NCBI RefSeq assembly: GCF_033807575.1
Contig: NC_084706.1
Span: 26,209,204-26,273,203, forward strand
Direction of reading: 5' to 3'
Origin: Cydia pomonella
Lineage: Eukaryota > Arthropoda > Insecta > Lepidoptera > Tortricidae
DNA length: 64,000 bases
How positions within the stretch are numbered: position 1 is the first letter of the stretch; each line of letters starts with the position of its first letter. This document shows, in pieces, positions 10,263-21,214 of this stretch. The notes under the pieces are model-generated. The model had not been told where the DNA came from and ran no database searches. It saw nothing but the letters and a program-made list of their open reading frames with translations. The position numbers and the translations under genes were made by a program.

Positions 10263-10399
10263 AAGTACATAGAAAACACCCATGACTCAGGAACAAATAT
10301 CCATGCTCATTACACGAATAAATGCCCTTACCAGGATTTGAACCCGGGACCATCAGCTTCGTAGGCAGGCTCACTACCCACTAGGCCAAACCGGTCGTC
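10240..10399 (-). mobile_element. tRNA-derived SINE (family T), inverted partial copy
   Basis: Head-containing copy in minus orientation, joined tail-to-tail to the plus copy at 9992-10262. Its B-box complement (ggatttgaacccgggacc) is intact. The two can fold into a hairpin. Confidence 0.8.
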
Positions 10400-10595
10400 A
10401 ACATATTACATATTTTTGAGTAAGATGTGTACACTTGCGTTCGCCTACTTAGGAAACAGACCTTCTGGTTTACTTTTAAGAATCCTTTTGTACAAGTTTT
10501 GCTTATGAAATTAGTTTTAAGAATTCTTTTGTACAAGTTTGTTTATGAATTAAATTTACTTTTTACTTTGTGGATCTACTTGGGAATGTCCTCAC

Positions 10596-13500
10596 CTCTT
10601 CACACGCCCCTCCATGCTAGCACACCGGCGCTCCTTTCGCTCCGCCCCAGCTCACATCTAGCCCCGCGCCACACGCGCACACGAAGGGGAGCGCCGAGCC
10701 TGCCGGCGCCGCGCTGCATATTCCCCCTAGTAGGTAAGCTTGCGTCATCTACTTGGAAATGTCCTCACCTCTTCACACGCCCCTCCGTGCTGGCACACGG
10801 GCGCGCCCTCCGCGCCGCACCAGCGCCCCAGCTCGCACCTGGCCCCCCGCAGCCCCGCGCCGCACGCGCACACGAAGGGGAGCGCCGAGCCTGCCGGCGC
10901 CGCGCTGCATATTCCCCCTAGTAGGTAAGCTTGCGTCATCTACTTGGAAATGTCCTCACCTCTTCACACGCCCCTCCGTGCTGGCACACGGGCGCGCCCT
11001 CCGCGCCGCACCAGCGCCCCAGCTCGCACCTGGCCCCCCGCAGCCCCGCGCCGCACGCGCACACGAAGGGGAGCGCCGAGCCTGCCGGCGCCGCGCTGCA
11101 TATTCCCCCTAGTAGGTAAGCTTGCGTCATCTACTTGGAAATGTCCTCACCTCTTCACACGCCCCTCCGTGCTGGCACACGGGCGCGCCCTCCGCGCCGC
11201 ACCAGCGCCCCAGCTCGCACCTGGCCCCCCGCAGCCCCGCGCCGCACGCGCACACGAAGGGGAGCGCCGAGCCTGCCGGCGCCGCGCTGCATATTCCCCC
11301 TAGTAGGTAAGCTTGCGTCATCTACTTGGAAATGTCCTCACCTCTTCACACGCCCCTCCGTGCTGGCACACGGGCGCGCCCTCCGCGCCGCACCAGCGCC
11401 CCAGCTCGCACCTGGCCCCCCGCAGCCCCGCGCCGCACGCGCACACGAAGGGGAGCGCCGAGCCTGCCGGCGCCGCGCTGCATATTCCCCCTAGTAGGTA
11501 AGCTTGCGTCATCTACTTGGAAATGTCCTCACCTCTTCACACGCCCCTCCGTGCTGGCACACGGGCGCGCCCTCCGCGCCGCACCAGCGCCCCAGCTCGC
11601 ACCTGGCCCCCCGCAGCCCCGCGCCGCACGCGCACACGAAGGGGAGCGCCGAGCCTGCCGGCGCCGCGCTGCATATTCCCCCTAGTAGGTAAGCTTGCGT
11701 CATCTACTTGGAAATGTCCTCACCTCTTCACACGCCCCTCCGTGCTGGCACACGGGCGCGCCCTCCGCGCCGCACCAGCGCCCCAGCTCGCACCTGGCCC
11801 CCCGCAGCCCCGCGCCGCACGCGCACACGAAGGGGAGCGCCGAGCCTGCCGGCGCCGCGCTGCATATTCCCCCTAGTAGGTAAGCTTGCGTCATCTACTT
11901 GGAAATGTCCTCACCTCTTCACACGCCCCTCCGTGCTGGCACACGGGCGCGCCCTCCGCGCCGCACCAGCGCCCCAGCTCGCACCTGGCCCCCCGCAGCC
12001 CCGCGCCGCACGCGCACACGAAGGGGAGCGCCGAGCCTGCCGGCGCCGCGCTGCATATTCCCCCTAGTAGGTAAGCTTGCGTCATCTACTTGGAAATGTC
12101 CTCACCTCTTCACACGCCCCTCCGTGCTGGCACACGGGCGCGCCCTCCGCGCCGCACCAGCGCCCCAGCTCGCACCTGGCCCCCCGCAGCCCCGCGCCGC
12201 ACGCGCACACGAAGGGGAGCGCCGAGCCTGCCGGCGCCGCGCTGCATATTCCCCCTAGTAGGTAAGCTTGCGTCATCTACTTGGAAATGTCCTCACCTCT
12301 TCACACGCCCCTCCGTGCTGGCACACGGGCGCGCCCTCCGCGCCGCACCAGCGCCCCAGCTCGCACCTGGCCCCCCGCAGCCCCGCGCCGCACGCGCACA
12401 CGAAGGGGAGCGCCGAGCCTGCCGGCGCCGCGCTGCATATTCCCCCTAGTAGGTAAGCTTGCGTCATCTACTTGGAAATGTCCTCACCTCTTCACACGCC
12501 CCTCCGTGCTGGCACACGGGCGCGCCCTCCGCGCCGCACCAGCGCCCCAGCTCGCACCTGGCCCCCCGCAGCCCCGCGCCGCACGCGCACACGAAGGGGA
12601 GCGCCGAGCCTGCCGGCGCCGCGCTGCATATTCCCCCTAGTAGGTAAGCTTGCGTCATCTACTTGGAAATGTCCTCACCTCTTCACACGCCCCTCCGTGC
12701 TGGCACACGGGCGCGCCCTCCGCGCCGCACCAGCGCCCCAGCTCGCACCTGGCCCCCCGCAGCCCCGCGCCGCACGCGCACACGAAGGGGAGCGCCGAGC
12801 CTGCCGGCGCCGCGCTGCATATTCCCCCTAGTAGGTAAGCTTGCGTCATCTACTTGGAAATGTCCTCACCTCTTCACACGCCCCTCCGTGCTGGCACACG
12901 GGCGCGCCCTCCGCGCCGCACCAGCGCCCCAGCTCGCACCTGGCCCCCCGCAGCCCCGCGCCGCACGCGCACACGAAGGGGAGCGCCGAGCCTGCCGGCG
13001 CCGCGCTGCATATTCCCCCTAGTAGGTAAGCTTGCGTCATCTACTTGGAAATGTCCTCACCTCTTCACACGCCCCTCCGTGCTGGCACACGGGCGCGCCC
13101 TCCGCGCCGCACCAGCGCCCCAGCTCGCACCTGGCCCCCCGCAGCCCCGCGCCGCACGCGCACACGAAGGGGAGCGCCGAGCCTGCCGGCGCCGCGCTGC
13201 ATATTCCCCCTAGTAGGTAAGCTTGCGTCATCTACTTGGAAATGTCCTCACCTCTTCACACGCCCCTCCGTGCTGGCACACGGGCGCGCCCTCCGCGCCG
13301 CACCAGCGCCCCAGCTCGCACCTGGCCCCCCGCAGCCCCGCGCCGCACGCGCACACGAAGGGGAGCGCCGAGCCTGCCGGCGCCGCGCTGCATATTCCCC
13401 CTAGTAGGTAAGCTTGCGTCATCTACTTGGAAATGTCCTCACCTCTTCACACGCCCCTCCGTGCTGGCACACGGGCGCGCCCTCCGCGCCGCACCAGCGC

Positions 13501-14970
13501 CCCAGCTCGCACCTGGCCCCCCGCAGCCCCGCGCCGCACGCGCACACGAAGGGGAGCGCCGAGCCTGCCGGCGCCGCGCTGCATATTCCCCCTAGTAGGT
13601 AAGCTTGCGTCATCTACTTGGAAATGTCCTCACCTCTTCACACGCCCCTCCGTGCTGGCACACGGGCGCGCCCTCCGCGCCGCACCAGCGCCCCAGCTCG
13701 CACCTGGCCCCCCGCAGCCCCGCGCCGCACGCGCACACGAAGGGGAGCGCCGAGCCTGCCGGCGCCGCGCTGCATATTCCCCCTAGTAGGTAAGCTTGCG
13801 TCATCTACTTGGAAATGTCCTCACCTCTTCACACGCCCCTCCGTGCTGGCACACGGGCGCGCCCTCCGCGCCGCACCAGCGCCCCAGCTCGCACCTGGCC
13901 CCCCGCAGCCCCGCGCCGCACGCGCACACGAAGGGGAGCGCCGAGCCTGCCGGCGCCGCGCTGCATATTCCCCCTAGTAGGTAAGCTTGCGTCATCTACT
14001 TGGAAATGTCCTCACCTCTTCACACGCCCCTCCGTGCTGGCACACGGGCGCGCCCTCCGCGCCGCACCAGCGCCCCAGCTCGCACCTGGCCCCCCGCAGC
14101 CCCGCGCCGCACGCGCACACGAAGGGGAGCGCCGAGCCTGCCGGCGCCGCGCTGCATATTCCCCCTAGTAGGTAAGCTTGCGTCATCTACTTGGAAATGT
14201 CCTCACCTCTTCACACGCCCCTCCGTGCTGGCACACGGGCGCGCCCTCCGCGCCGCACCAGCGCCCCAGCTCGCACCTGGCCCCCCGCAGCCCCGCGCCG
14301 CACGCGCACACGAAGGGGAGCGCCGAGCCTGCCGGCGCCGCGCTGCATATTCCCCCTAGTAGGTAAGCTTGCGTCATCTACTTGGAAATGTCCTCACCTC
14401 TTCACACGCCCCTCCGTGCTGGCACACGGGCGCGCCCTCCGCGCCGCACCAGCGCCCCAGCTCGCACCTGGCCCCCCGCAGCCCCGCGCCGCACGCGCAC
14501 ACGAAGGGGAGCGCCGAGCCTGCCGGCGCCGCGCTGCATATTCCCCCTAGTAGGTAAGCTTGCGTCATCTACTTGGAAATGTCCTCACCTCTTCACACGC
14601 CCCTCCGTGCTGGCACACGGGCGCGCCCTCCGCGCCGCACCAGCGCCCCAGCTCGCACCTGGCCCCCCGCAGCCCCGCGCCGCACGCGCACACGAAGGGG
14701 AGCGCCGAGCCTGCCGGCGCCGCGCTGCATATTCCCCCTAGTAGGTAAGCTTGCGTCATCTACTTGGAAATGTCCTCACCTCTTCACACGCCCCTCCGTG
14801 CTGGCACACGGGCGCGCCCTCCGCGCCGCACCAGCGCCCCAGCTCGCACCTGGCCCCCCGCAGCCCCGCGCCGCACGCGCACACGAAGGGGAGCGCCGAG
14901 CCTGCCGGCGCCGCGCTGCATATTCCCCCTAGTAGGTAAGCTTGCGTCATCTACTTGGAAATGTCCTCAC
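10596..14970 (-). repeat. 191-bp satellite of exon w24 3' part: 22 uniform units plus one degenerate
   Basis: Each unit holds about 150-160 bp of the 3' part of exon w24, its GAG|gtgagg splice donor and 30 bp of intron. Then it restarts inside the exon at cttacctactaggggg (exon w24 has cttgcctgcacgggggc at that place). Donor boundaries recur every 191 bp, from 14971 (authentic) down to 10769; a last unit at 10596 is shortened by 18 bp and mutated. The 22 internal units look identical to one another by eye. The exon-frame translation (GGICSAAPAG ... CQHGGACEE) stays open in every unit. One EGF cysteine is replaced (PCLHGG becomes AYLLGG). No in-phase acceptor exists: the best AG (ctactag) would give a 149-bp exon, not a multiple of 3. 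Confidence 0.93.
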
Positions 14971-15199
14971 CTCTTCACACGCCCCTCCGTGCTGGCACAC
15001 GGGCGCGCCCTCCGCGCCGCACCAGCGCCCCAGCTCGCACCTGGCCCCCCGCAGCCCCGCGCCGCACGCGCACACGAAGGGCCGCGCCGCGCCCGCCGGC
15101 GCCGCGCTGCACACGCCCCCGTGCAGGCAAGGCTGCGCCGCGCACGGGTCGCCGTCCACTTCGCAGCGGCGGCCTAGGAAACGTGCGTGGCACGTACAC
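14971..15199 (-). CDS. kug: exon w24: end of EGF 1, EGF 2, start of EGF 3
   Basis: Encodes CTCHARFLGRRCE (end of EGF 1), DGDPCAAQPCLHGGVCSAA through FVCACGAGLRGARCE (EGF 2), and LGRWCGAEGAPVCQHGG with ACEE (start of EGF 3). Phase 2 in from w23 (AG|G gives Arg) and phase 0 out to w25. The first 70 bp up to cagccttgcc are unique; everything after is the source of the downstream 191-bp satellite. The authentic copy differs from satellite units, for example gcggcccttcg here against cgctccccttcg. Confidence 0.92.
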
Positions 15200-15217
15200 C
15201 TACGAACAAAACACGTT

Positions 15218-15316
15218 TTTAGGGTTCCGTAGCCAAATGGCAAAAAACGGAACCCTTATAAATTCGTCATGTCCGTCTGTCTGTCCGATTATGTCACAGC
15301 CACTTTTTTTAAAAGC
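15218..15316. mobile_element. GGGTTCCGTA element (family 2) fragment
   Basis: Contains tagggttccgtagccaaatg and the following gtccgtctgtctgtccg, the end of the family seen complete at 19876-20405 and 46843-47690. It begins about 20 bp above the acceptor side of w24 and is cut by the hairpin element that follows. Confidence 0.7.
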
Positions 15317-15678
15317 CCATCAACGTGCTCACTAGCGCCGCTGCTAAATAATTGACGATCGAATCAAATTTAACGACAGATATTTAAAAAAGGGGGCCGC
15401 TACGTACTGTATTTTGTATTTAAGTTACATTTTGAATACATTATAACAGTTTTTACGTTGCTGAATTCGTCAATCTAGGCGTCCAAAGTTAAAAAGGCCG
15501 TTTTTGTTTTGAGTTCATAGATCGACGAATCCAACATAGAAACTAGTTTTATGTATTCAAAAGGTACTTAAATACAAAATACAGTACGTAGCGGCCCCCT
15601 TTTTTTAAATATCTATCGTTAAATTTAAACAATCGCAATTATTTTCCAGTGGCGCTAGTGAGCACGTTCATGGGCTTA
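15317..15678. mobile_element. hairpin MITE, arms about 115 bp
   Basis: The left arm begins gcccatcaacgtgctcacta and includes ggccgctacgtactg. The right arm ends tagtgagcacgttcatgggc and includes cagtacgtagcggcc. The centre is AT-rich and about 110 bp long. It is inserted into or next to the preceding element. Confidence 0.8.
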
Positions 15679-16264
15679 GAATTTGAATTATTTATTATTA
15701 TCAAACGTAGAAGTTTTTGTAGCAAGAACGAGTGCTTGAGAAAATGAAACATCGACAAATAATAACATCGATAAGTCAGTCATAGATTAATAATTAAAAG
15801 ATTTAAATTCTACTTGCTGTAATTTACCGAGAAATTTCAAGAATGCAAATCAATTACAAATCCGACCATAAATAATGTCTTTATTACATATGTATATTAA
15901 ATATTTAAAAATAAAAAAGTAAAAAGTAGAATACGGTGTCAAAAAATAAGAAAACTACCTATGGGTGTATCAAAGAAGATATCGAACGTGTTGTGTATTT
16001 CGCGGTAGCTATCTTTTTATACAATGTTAAAAATATCTATAACGCTAAGGTAACATCGATAATAGACATGTCGATATTTGTTTCAATCACTTTATTTTGC
16101 CACAAAAACTTCTATGTCGGATTATTACTTTCTCAGTTTTTATACATTTCTTTGCTTCTGCATATCACTTGATATACGATACGGAGAATCGTATTTATTA
16201 AAAATGTTATATTCGCCCGTCGTAACATATGTAAGTCAACAGCAGCTTATTGGAGTGGTGAGGC
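15679..16264 (-). other. intron w23-w24, unremarkable part
   Basis: AT-rich sequence with short spurious frames only; no repeat or motif recognised. Confidence 0.6.
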
Positions 16265-17238
16265 AAGATGTAGAAACATGAACACTAATTCTTATAACAG
16301 ATTATCCAGCTCGTGACACGTCCCGCCATTGAGACACGGGTACTCAGAACACGGCGAAGGCGGCGCTAGCGGAGCGCAAGCGGAAGCGAGACGCCCGCAC
16401 CCACATGACTATTTGTACACTTTACAGGGACCAAAGTTATAACGTACCTGTATCCTTATTAATTTTCCTCTCCCTCTTCATATTCAGAGACAGTCGTATT
16501 AGATAAGACGAGAGACAGAAAAACTAGGGCCTCCGACGATGCCCTTCCGACATAGATAGTCACAGCGTGTTAAAGGGAGAGAAAGACTGTCTCAGATAGA
16601 GTGAGACAGCAGACCACGCTGAGACCATTTTAAACGTACCTATATCCCTCTTTGCCTTCTTTTAAGAAAATAGCGAGTTCATAATAAATCCCGTCATTGA
16701 GACACGGTTACGTCGGGTACCCGGTACACGCAGTAGGCGGCGCGAACGGAGCGCAAGCGGAAGCGCGTCGCATCCGCACCTGCCTGACTATTTGTACTCG
16801 AGGATTCTAGATATTGTAACATAAAAGGGCTGTTTACACGTACCAATATCCTTCTTCACCTTCCGCCCCCTCTTCTAAGAGATATGCCAGCTCATGACAA
16901 GTCCCGCCATTCAAACACGGGTACCCGGAGCAAGCGGTAGGCAGCGCTAACGGAGCGCAAGCGGAAGCGAGTCGCCCGAACCCGTCTGATTAGTTGTACA
17001 CTTTACAGGGACCAAAGTTATAACGTACCTATATCCCTCTTCGCCTGCTGCCCCCTCTTCTAACAGATTCGCCAGCTTATGACAAGTCCCGCCATTCAAA
17101 CACGGGTACCCGGAGCAAGCGGTAGGCGGCGATAATAAAGTGCAAGCGGAATCGAGTCGCGCCCGCACCCGCCTGACTAGTTGTACTCGAGGATTCTAGA
17201 GGTATATATTGCAACATGAAATAACTTATTAAACGTAC
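16265..17238 (-). repeat. five partial copies of exon w23 (EGF 1 part + donor)
   Basis: Below the authentic donor at 17239, copies with the exon 3' end and a gtacg(t) donor have boundaries at 17029, 16844, 16640 and 16448, plus a last one whose donor is lost (about 16265). Spacing is 183-210 bp. Copy 1 (17029-17224) is fully open and keeps the cysteines (TACSGYPCLNGGTCHKLA). Copy 2 has lost two bases (frameshift), copy 3 is more decayed, the copy at 16448 keeps little beyond the donor, and the last keeps only the EGF core. Decay increases with distance from the exon. Confidence 0.88.
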
Positions 17239-17498
17239 CTATATCCCTCTTCGCCTTCCGCTCCTTCTTCCAATAGATTCGCCAGTTCATGACAAGTTCC
17301 GCCATTCAAACACGGGTACCCGGAGCAAGCGGTAGGCGGCGCTAGCGGAGCGCAAGCGGAAGCGAGTCGCGCCCGCACCCGCCTGACTAGTTGTACTCGA
17401 GGTCCAGCGGCTTCCTCTGCACCCGCGCCTTCTTCTAGTGGGACCAGCGTGCCGCCGAGGGTCACGTCGGTGATGCAGCCTACGAAGCCACGGGTCAC
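17239..17498 (-). CDS. kug: exon w23: end of LamG and most of EGF 1
   Basis: Encodes VTRGFVGCITDVTLGGTLV, the last strands of the laminin G fold (G-F-x-G-C-I is the hallmark). A linker follows, then EGF 1: TACSGYPCLNGGTCHELA and LLEEGAEGEEGYR, with the closing cysteines in w24. The acidic insertion between Cys 3 and Cys 4 is long for an EGF. Phase 0 in, phase 2 out. The exon 3' part is the parent of the copies at 16265-17238. Confidence 0.92.
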
Positions 17499-17635
17499 CT
17501 GTTTCATACAGAGGGTTAATGTAAATTGTGGATGTTTAACGCAAATCGTGGATCATTAAATCTGCTGCTAAACGTGTTTTATCTCCTCCATGACACTTTT
17601 ATCTAGTTCCCCTTTCCCTGTTGCTGGCACTGTTA

Positions 17636-17970
17636 TACAGTATTTAAATCCAATACGGGCAATAAATCAAACCAGACATAGAATTCACCCGTGTAATGAT
17701 TACACGGATTACAATTAAGAAGTTTTTAAAGTTTTTTTTTATTAATTAATTTTTGAAATTTCGACCGAGTTTATTTTTGTACTGAAAACATTACGAGATA
17801 CGAGCTTTTTATAGTAACTGTCAATTAGGTACGTTACATTGTGGGCTGAATATTTCGTATGGTTAATATTTTCATTGTATTTCTAAGCAAAAGTTATCTC
17901 AATATACTTCTTAGGTCCTATGTTAACCACCGTTTATAAATTTGCCCGTATTGAATTTACACACTGTATA
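17636..17970. mobile_element. MITE with imperfect inverted ends
   Basis: The ends atacagtatttaaatccaat(acgggcaa) and the reverse complement of (ttgcccgt)attgaatttacacactgtat match over about 30 bp. The interior is AT-rich without coding potential. Confidence 0.55.
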
Positions 17971-18022
17971 TGAAGTATATGTATGTTTGGGATATTTTTT
18001 TTATTTGCATGGTATTTCGTAA

Positions 18023-18280
18023 GACGACCGGTTTGGCCTAGTGGGTAGTGACCCTGCCAACGAATCTGATGGTCCCGGGTTCAAATCCTGGTAAGGGCAT
18101 TTATTCGTGTGATGAGCATGGATATTTGTTCCTGAGTCATGGGTGTTTTCTTTGTATTTAAGTATTTATATATTATATATATCGTTGTCTAAGTACCCTC
18201 AACACAAGCCTTATTGAGCTTACTGTGGGACTTAGTCAATTTGTGTAATAATGTCCTATAATATTTATTTATTTATTTAA
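18023..18280 (+). mobile_element. tRNA-derived SINE (family T)
   Basis: Complete plus-strand copy with the gaccggtttggcctagtg head and B-box GGGTTCAAATCC, followed about 20 bp later by an inverted copy. Confidence 0.85.
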
Positions 18281-18299
18281 AAGTTGTTGACTTAAAAAA

Positions 18300-18555
18300 A
18301 AAAAAATATACGACATTATTACACAAATTAACTAAGTCCCACAGTAAGCTCAATAAGGCTTGTGTTGAGGGTACTTAGACAACGATATATATAATATATA
18401 AATATTTATAAATACTTAAATACATAGAAAACACCCATGACTCAGGAACAAATATCCATGCTCATCACACGAATAAATGCCCTTACCAGGATTTGAACCC
18501 GGGACCATCAGCTTCGTAGGCAGGGTCACTACCCACTAGGCCAAGCCGGTCGTCA
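18300..18555 (-). mobile_element. tRNA-derived SINE (family T), abutting a splice donor
   Basis: Complete minus-strand copy. Its head end (ggtcgtc at 18549-18555) lies only 11 bp below the splice donor of exon w22. The SINE is therefore in the sense orientation of the gene, and the intron begins almost directly with it. Confidence 0.85.
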
Positions 18556-18566
18556 AGGTGCCTTAC

Positions 18567-18689
18567 CTGTTCAGGCGCCAGCGCGTGCGCGTGGCGCGCC
18601 AGCGCCGCCCCGAGCAGCAGGCGGTCGGCGCGCGCGTCCAGCAGCGCGGCCGGGGGCGGCGCCGCGCCGCGGACTGCGCGACGATCCAC
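18567..18689 (-). CDS. kug: exon w22: LamG segment
   Basis: 41 codons, phase 0 at both ends: VDRRAVRGAAPPPAALLD, ARADRLLLGAALARHAHA and LAPEQ. It fits the middle beta-strands of LamG (x-L-L-L-G-x-x-L). Very GC-rich and Ala/Arg-rich compared with the family. Donor gtaagg, acceptor atcag. Confidence 0.88.
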
Positions 18690-18786
18690 CTGATACAACA
18701 ACATTTTTAATATTAAATAATGTTTATTAGGTTAAACATTATAGGTAAAGTTTAATAATGATTGGATTTGGATCTTTTTTTTTTAT

Positions 18787-19610
18787 ATACTACGTCAGTG
18801 GCAAACAAGCATACGGCCTGCCTGATGGTAAGCAGTATCCGTAGCCTATGTACGCCTGCAACTCCAGAGGAGTTACATGCGCGTTGCCGACCCTAACCCC
18901 CTCCCACCCTCGTTGAGCTCTGGCAACCTTACTCACCGGCAGGAACACAACACTATTTTTTTTTTTTACTACGTCGGTGGCAAACAAGCATACGGCCTGC
19001 CTGATGGTAAGCAGTATCCGTAGCCTATGTACGCCTGCAACTCCAGAGGAATTACATGCGCGTTGCCGACCCTAACCCCCTCCCATTCGTTGACCTCTGG
19101 CAACCTTACTCACCGGAAGGAACACAACACTATTTTTTTTTTACTACGTCGGTGGCAAACAAGCATACGGCCTGCCTGATGGTAAGCAGTATCCGTAGCC
19201 TATGTACGCCTGCAACTCCAGAGGAGTTACATGCGCGTTGCCGACCCTAACCCCCTCCCACCCTCGTTAAGCTCTGGCAACCTTACTCACCGGCAGGAAC
19301 ACAACACTATTTTTTTTTTACTACGTCGGTGGCAAACAAGCATACGGCCTGCCTGATGGTAAGCAGTATCCGTAGCCTATGTACGCCTGCAACTCCAGAG
19401 GAGTTACATGCGCGTTGCCGACCCTAACCCCCTCACACCCTCGTTGAGCTCTGGCAACCTTACTCACCGGCAGGAACACAACACTATGAGTAGGGTCTAG
19501 TGTTATTTGGCTGCTGTTTTCTGTAAGGTGGAGGTACTTCCCCAGTTGGGCTCTGCTCTGGATCTGGAATGACATCCGCTGTGCTGTGCCCTACCACACA
19601 GAGCGAGATG
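18787..19610 (+). repeat. four tandem heads of a SINE-like element, 178-bp period
   Basis: The head segment starting tactacgtc(a/g)gtggcaaac is repeated at 18787, 18967, 19143 and 19320. Only the last copy continues into the element's full body (to about 19610). Units are separated by short T runs. It is an internally amplified copy of the family at 8255-8660. Confidence 0.9.
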
Positions 19611-19875
19611 AAAAAAATACCTGTCTTGTGCACAAATCACGCGAGGATTTTTCACTCCCACCTCCCCCTTGGTGATATTTGGTGAGATTCTTGGCTACCC
19701 CCCCCCCCCCCTCCCTCCACATCCTCACGTGTTTTTTTGAAACTTTTTCATTCTACCAAATTTTAAGATAAATAGTATTGTATGTAGTAAATCTTATTTA
19801 TTTTTCTAATTTTGTAAAATAGACTCCCTATTGTGAAGTGCGAAGTGAAGATTTATGTTTAACGAAACTGAGATA

Positions 19876-20405
19876 AAGCGGCCAAGTGCGAGTCGGACTC
19901 GCCCATAAAGGGTTCCGTACCATTTATAACGTATTAAAAAAAACTACTAACTAGATCTCGTTCAAACCAATTTTCGGTGAAAGTTTGCATGGTAATGTAT
20001 ATCATATATTTTTTTTTAGTTTTATCATTCTCTTATTTTAGAAGTTACGGGGGGGGGGGGGGGGGATTCAGTTTAGAAAAAATATGGTATTAGAAACCTC
20101 AATATCATTTTTGAAGACCTATCCTATATTATAAGATACCCCACCACACGTAAGGGTTTGATGAAAAAAAAATTTTGAGTTTCAGTTCTAAGTATGGGGA
20201 ACCCCCAAAATTTATTGTTTTATTTTCTATTTTTGTATCAAAATCTTAATGCGGTTCATAAAATACATCTACTTACCACGTTTGAACAGTATAGTTCTTA
20301 TAGTTTCGGAAAAAAGTGGCTGTGACATAAACGGGCAGACAGACGGACATAACGAATCTATAAGGGTTCCGTTTTTTGCCATTTGGCTACGGAACCCTAA
20401 AAACT
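19876..20405. mobile_element. GGGTTCCGTA element (family 2), complete
   Basis: Runs from cggccaagtgcgagtcgga to gccatttggctacggaaccc. It includes an 18-base G run (20050-20067), where the exact length is unreliable. A relative in the opposite orientation is at 46843-47690. No open frame. Confidence 0.75.
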
Positions 20406-20490
20406 TATTTATATTGCTGACAAACCGGTCCTATTGTATATGTCCTACATATAATAGTACATTTATATTTATTTGCGTACGTGAACCCTC

Positions 20491-21025
20491 GTTTCGCCGA
20501 TGATATTGGGTTCGGCCACTAACTCCTCGATTTCGGCATTCTTACGGATCCTCCAGGTGCCGTCATCTCTCTTGATAGGTCCCAGGATCTTCCGTAACAC
20601 CTTTCTTTCCGCTACCAGGAGCTGACTCTCTTCTTTCAGTGTTAGTGTCCAAGCTTCGCAGCCATACATAATTATTGGTCTTATTATAGTTTTATATAAT
20701 ATATAACTTAGTATTTCTGCTGAGAAGCTTGGACGCCAACATCTTATGGAGGGCGAAACGAAATGCCACAGACTTCGCTGGTTCGGCCATTTACTGAGGA
20801 TGGGTGAGGATCGAGGTGCTAAGAGAGCTTATTTGGTACAACCGACTGGTCGCCGTCCAGTGGGTCGGCCCAGATACCGCTGGAGCGACAGTGTACAGGC
20901 GGATCTGTGCCAACTCAAAGCCGACAACTGGCAGGAAGCGGCACAGGATCGGGACAGGTGGCGTTCTCTCGTTTTGGAGGCCAAGACCCTCTATGGATCA
21001 CTGCGCCACAATAGTTAGTTAGTTT
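20491..21025 (+). mobile_element. 5'-inverted, truncated LINE (RT C-terminus) with target-site duplication
   Basis: The plus strand from about 20746 encodes CHRLRWFGHLLRMGED, GRRPVGRPRYRWSDSVQADL and WRSLVLEAKTLYG, the C-terminal end of a non-LTR retrotransposon protein. The immediately preceding protein part (YGCEAWTLTLKEESQLL ... NAEIEELVAEPNIIGE) is encoded on the minus strand at 20491-20669. The 5' part is thus inverted relative to the 3' part. A 12-bp direct repeat, acgtgaaccctc, flanks the whole insert (20479-20490 and 21026-21037), with a (ttag)n tail. This is the structure left by twin priming. Confidence 0.88.
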
Positions 21026-21104
21026 ACGTGAACCCTCACTGAACAATTCATGGATAAGTCACAGTGGTTATTTTTTTGTGAGATATATAAACTTAGTTAG
21101 TTAC

Positions 21105-21214
21105 CGTGAGACTGGCGCTAGCTCCTCGCCGCTCCAGTCTAAGTTCGTGCCATTCCCCATCAGCTACAGGTACTGCTGAGAGCACGGACGCGGGCCCGGA
21201 ACCAAGCTCCATGC
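21105..21214 (-). pseudogene. partial copy of exon w21 with donor
   Basis: Reproduces the 3' 110 bp of exon w21 and its donor (cacgg|taac context, plus strand gttaccgtgag...ctggcgc). It includes the sequence for DGEWHELRLERRG with several substitutions. It lies 1.08 kb below the authentic exon; the gap holds LINE and SINE fragments that inserted later. Confidence 0.85.

Noticed and set aside
10596..14970. CRISPR-like array
   Set aside because: Units are contiguous 191-bp tandem copies of an exon with no variable spacers, in a eukaryotic gene.
10753..15335. Dozens of plus- and minus-strand open frames of 62-137 codons in the 191-bp array
   Set aside because: They are the same frames repeated in each satellite unit. 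The minus-strand frame is the exon w24 remnant and the plus-strand frames are its GC-rich antisense shadows.
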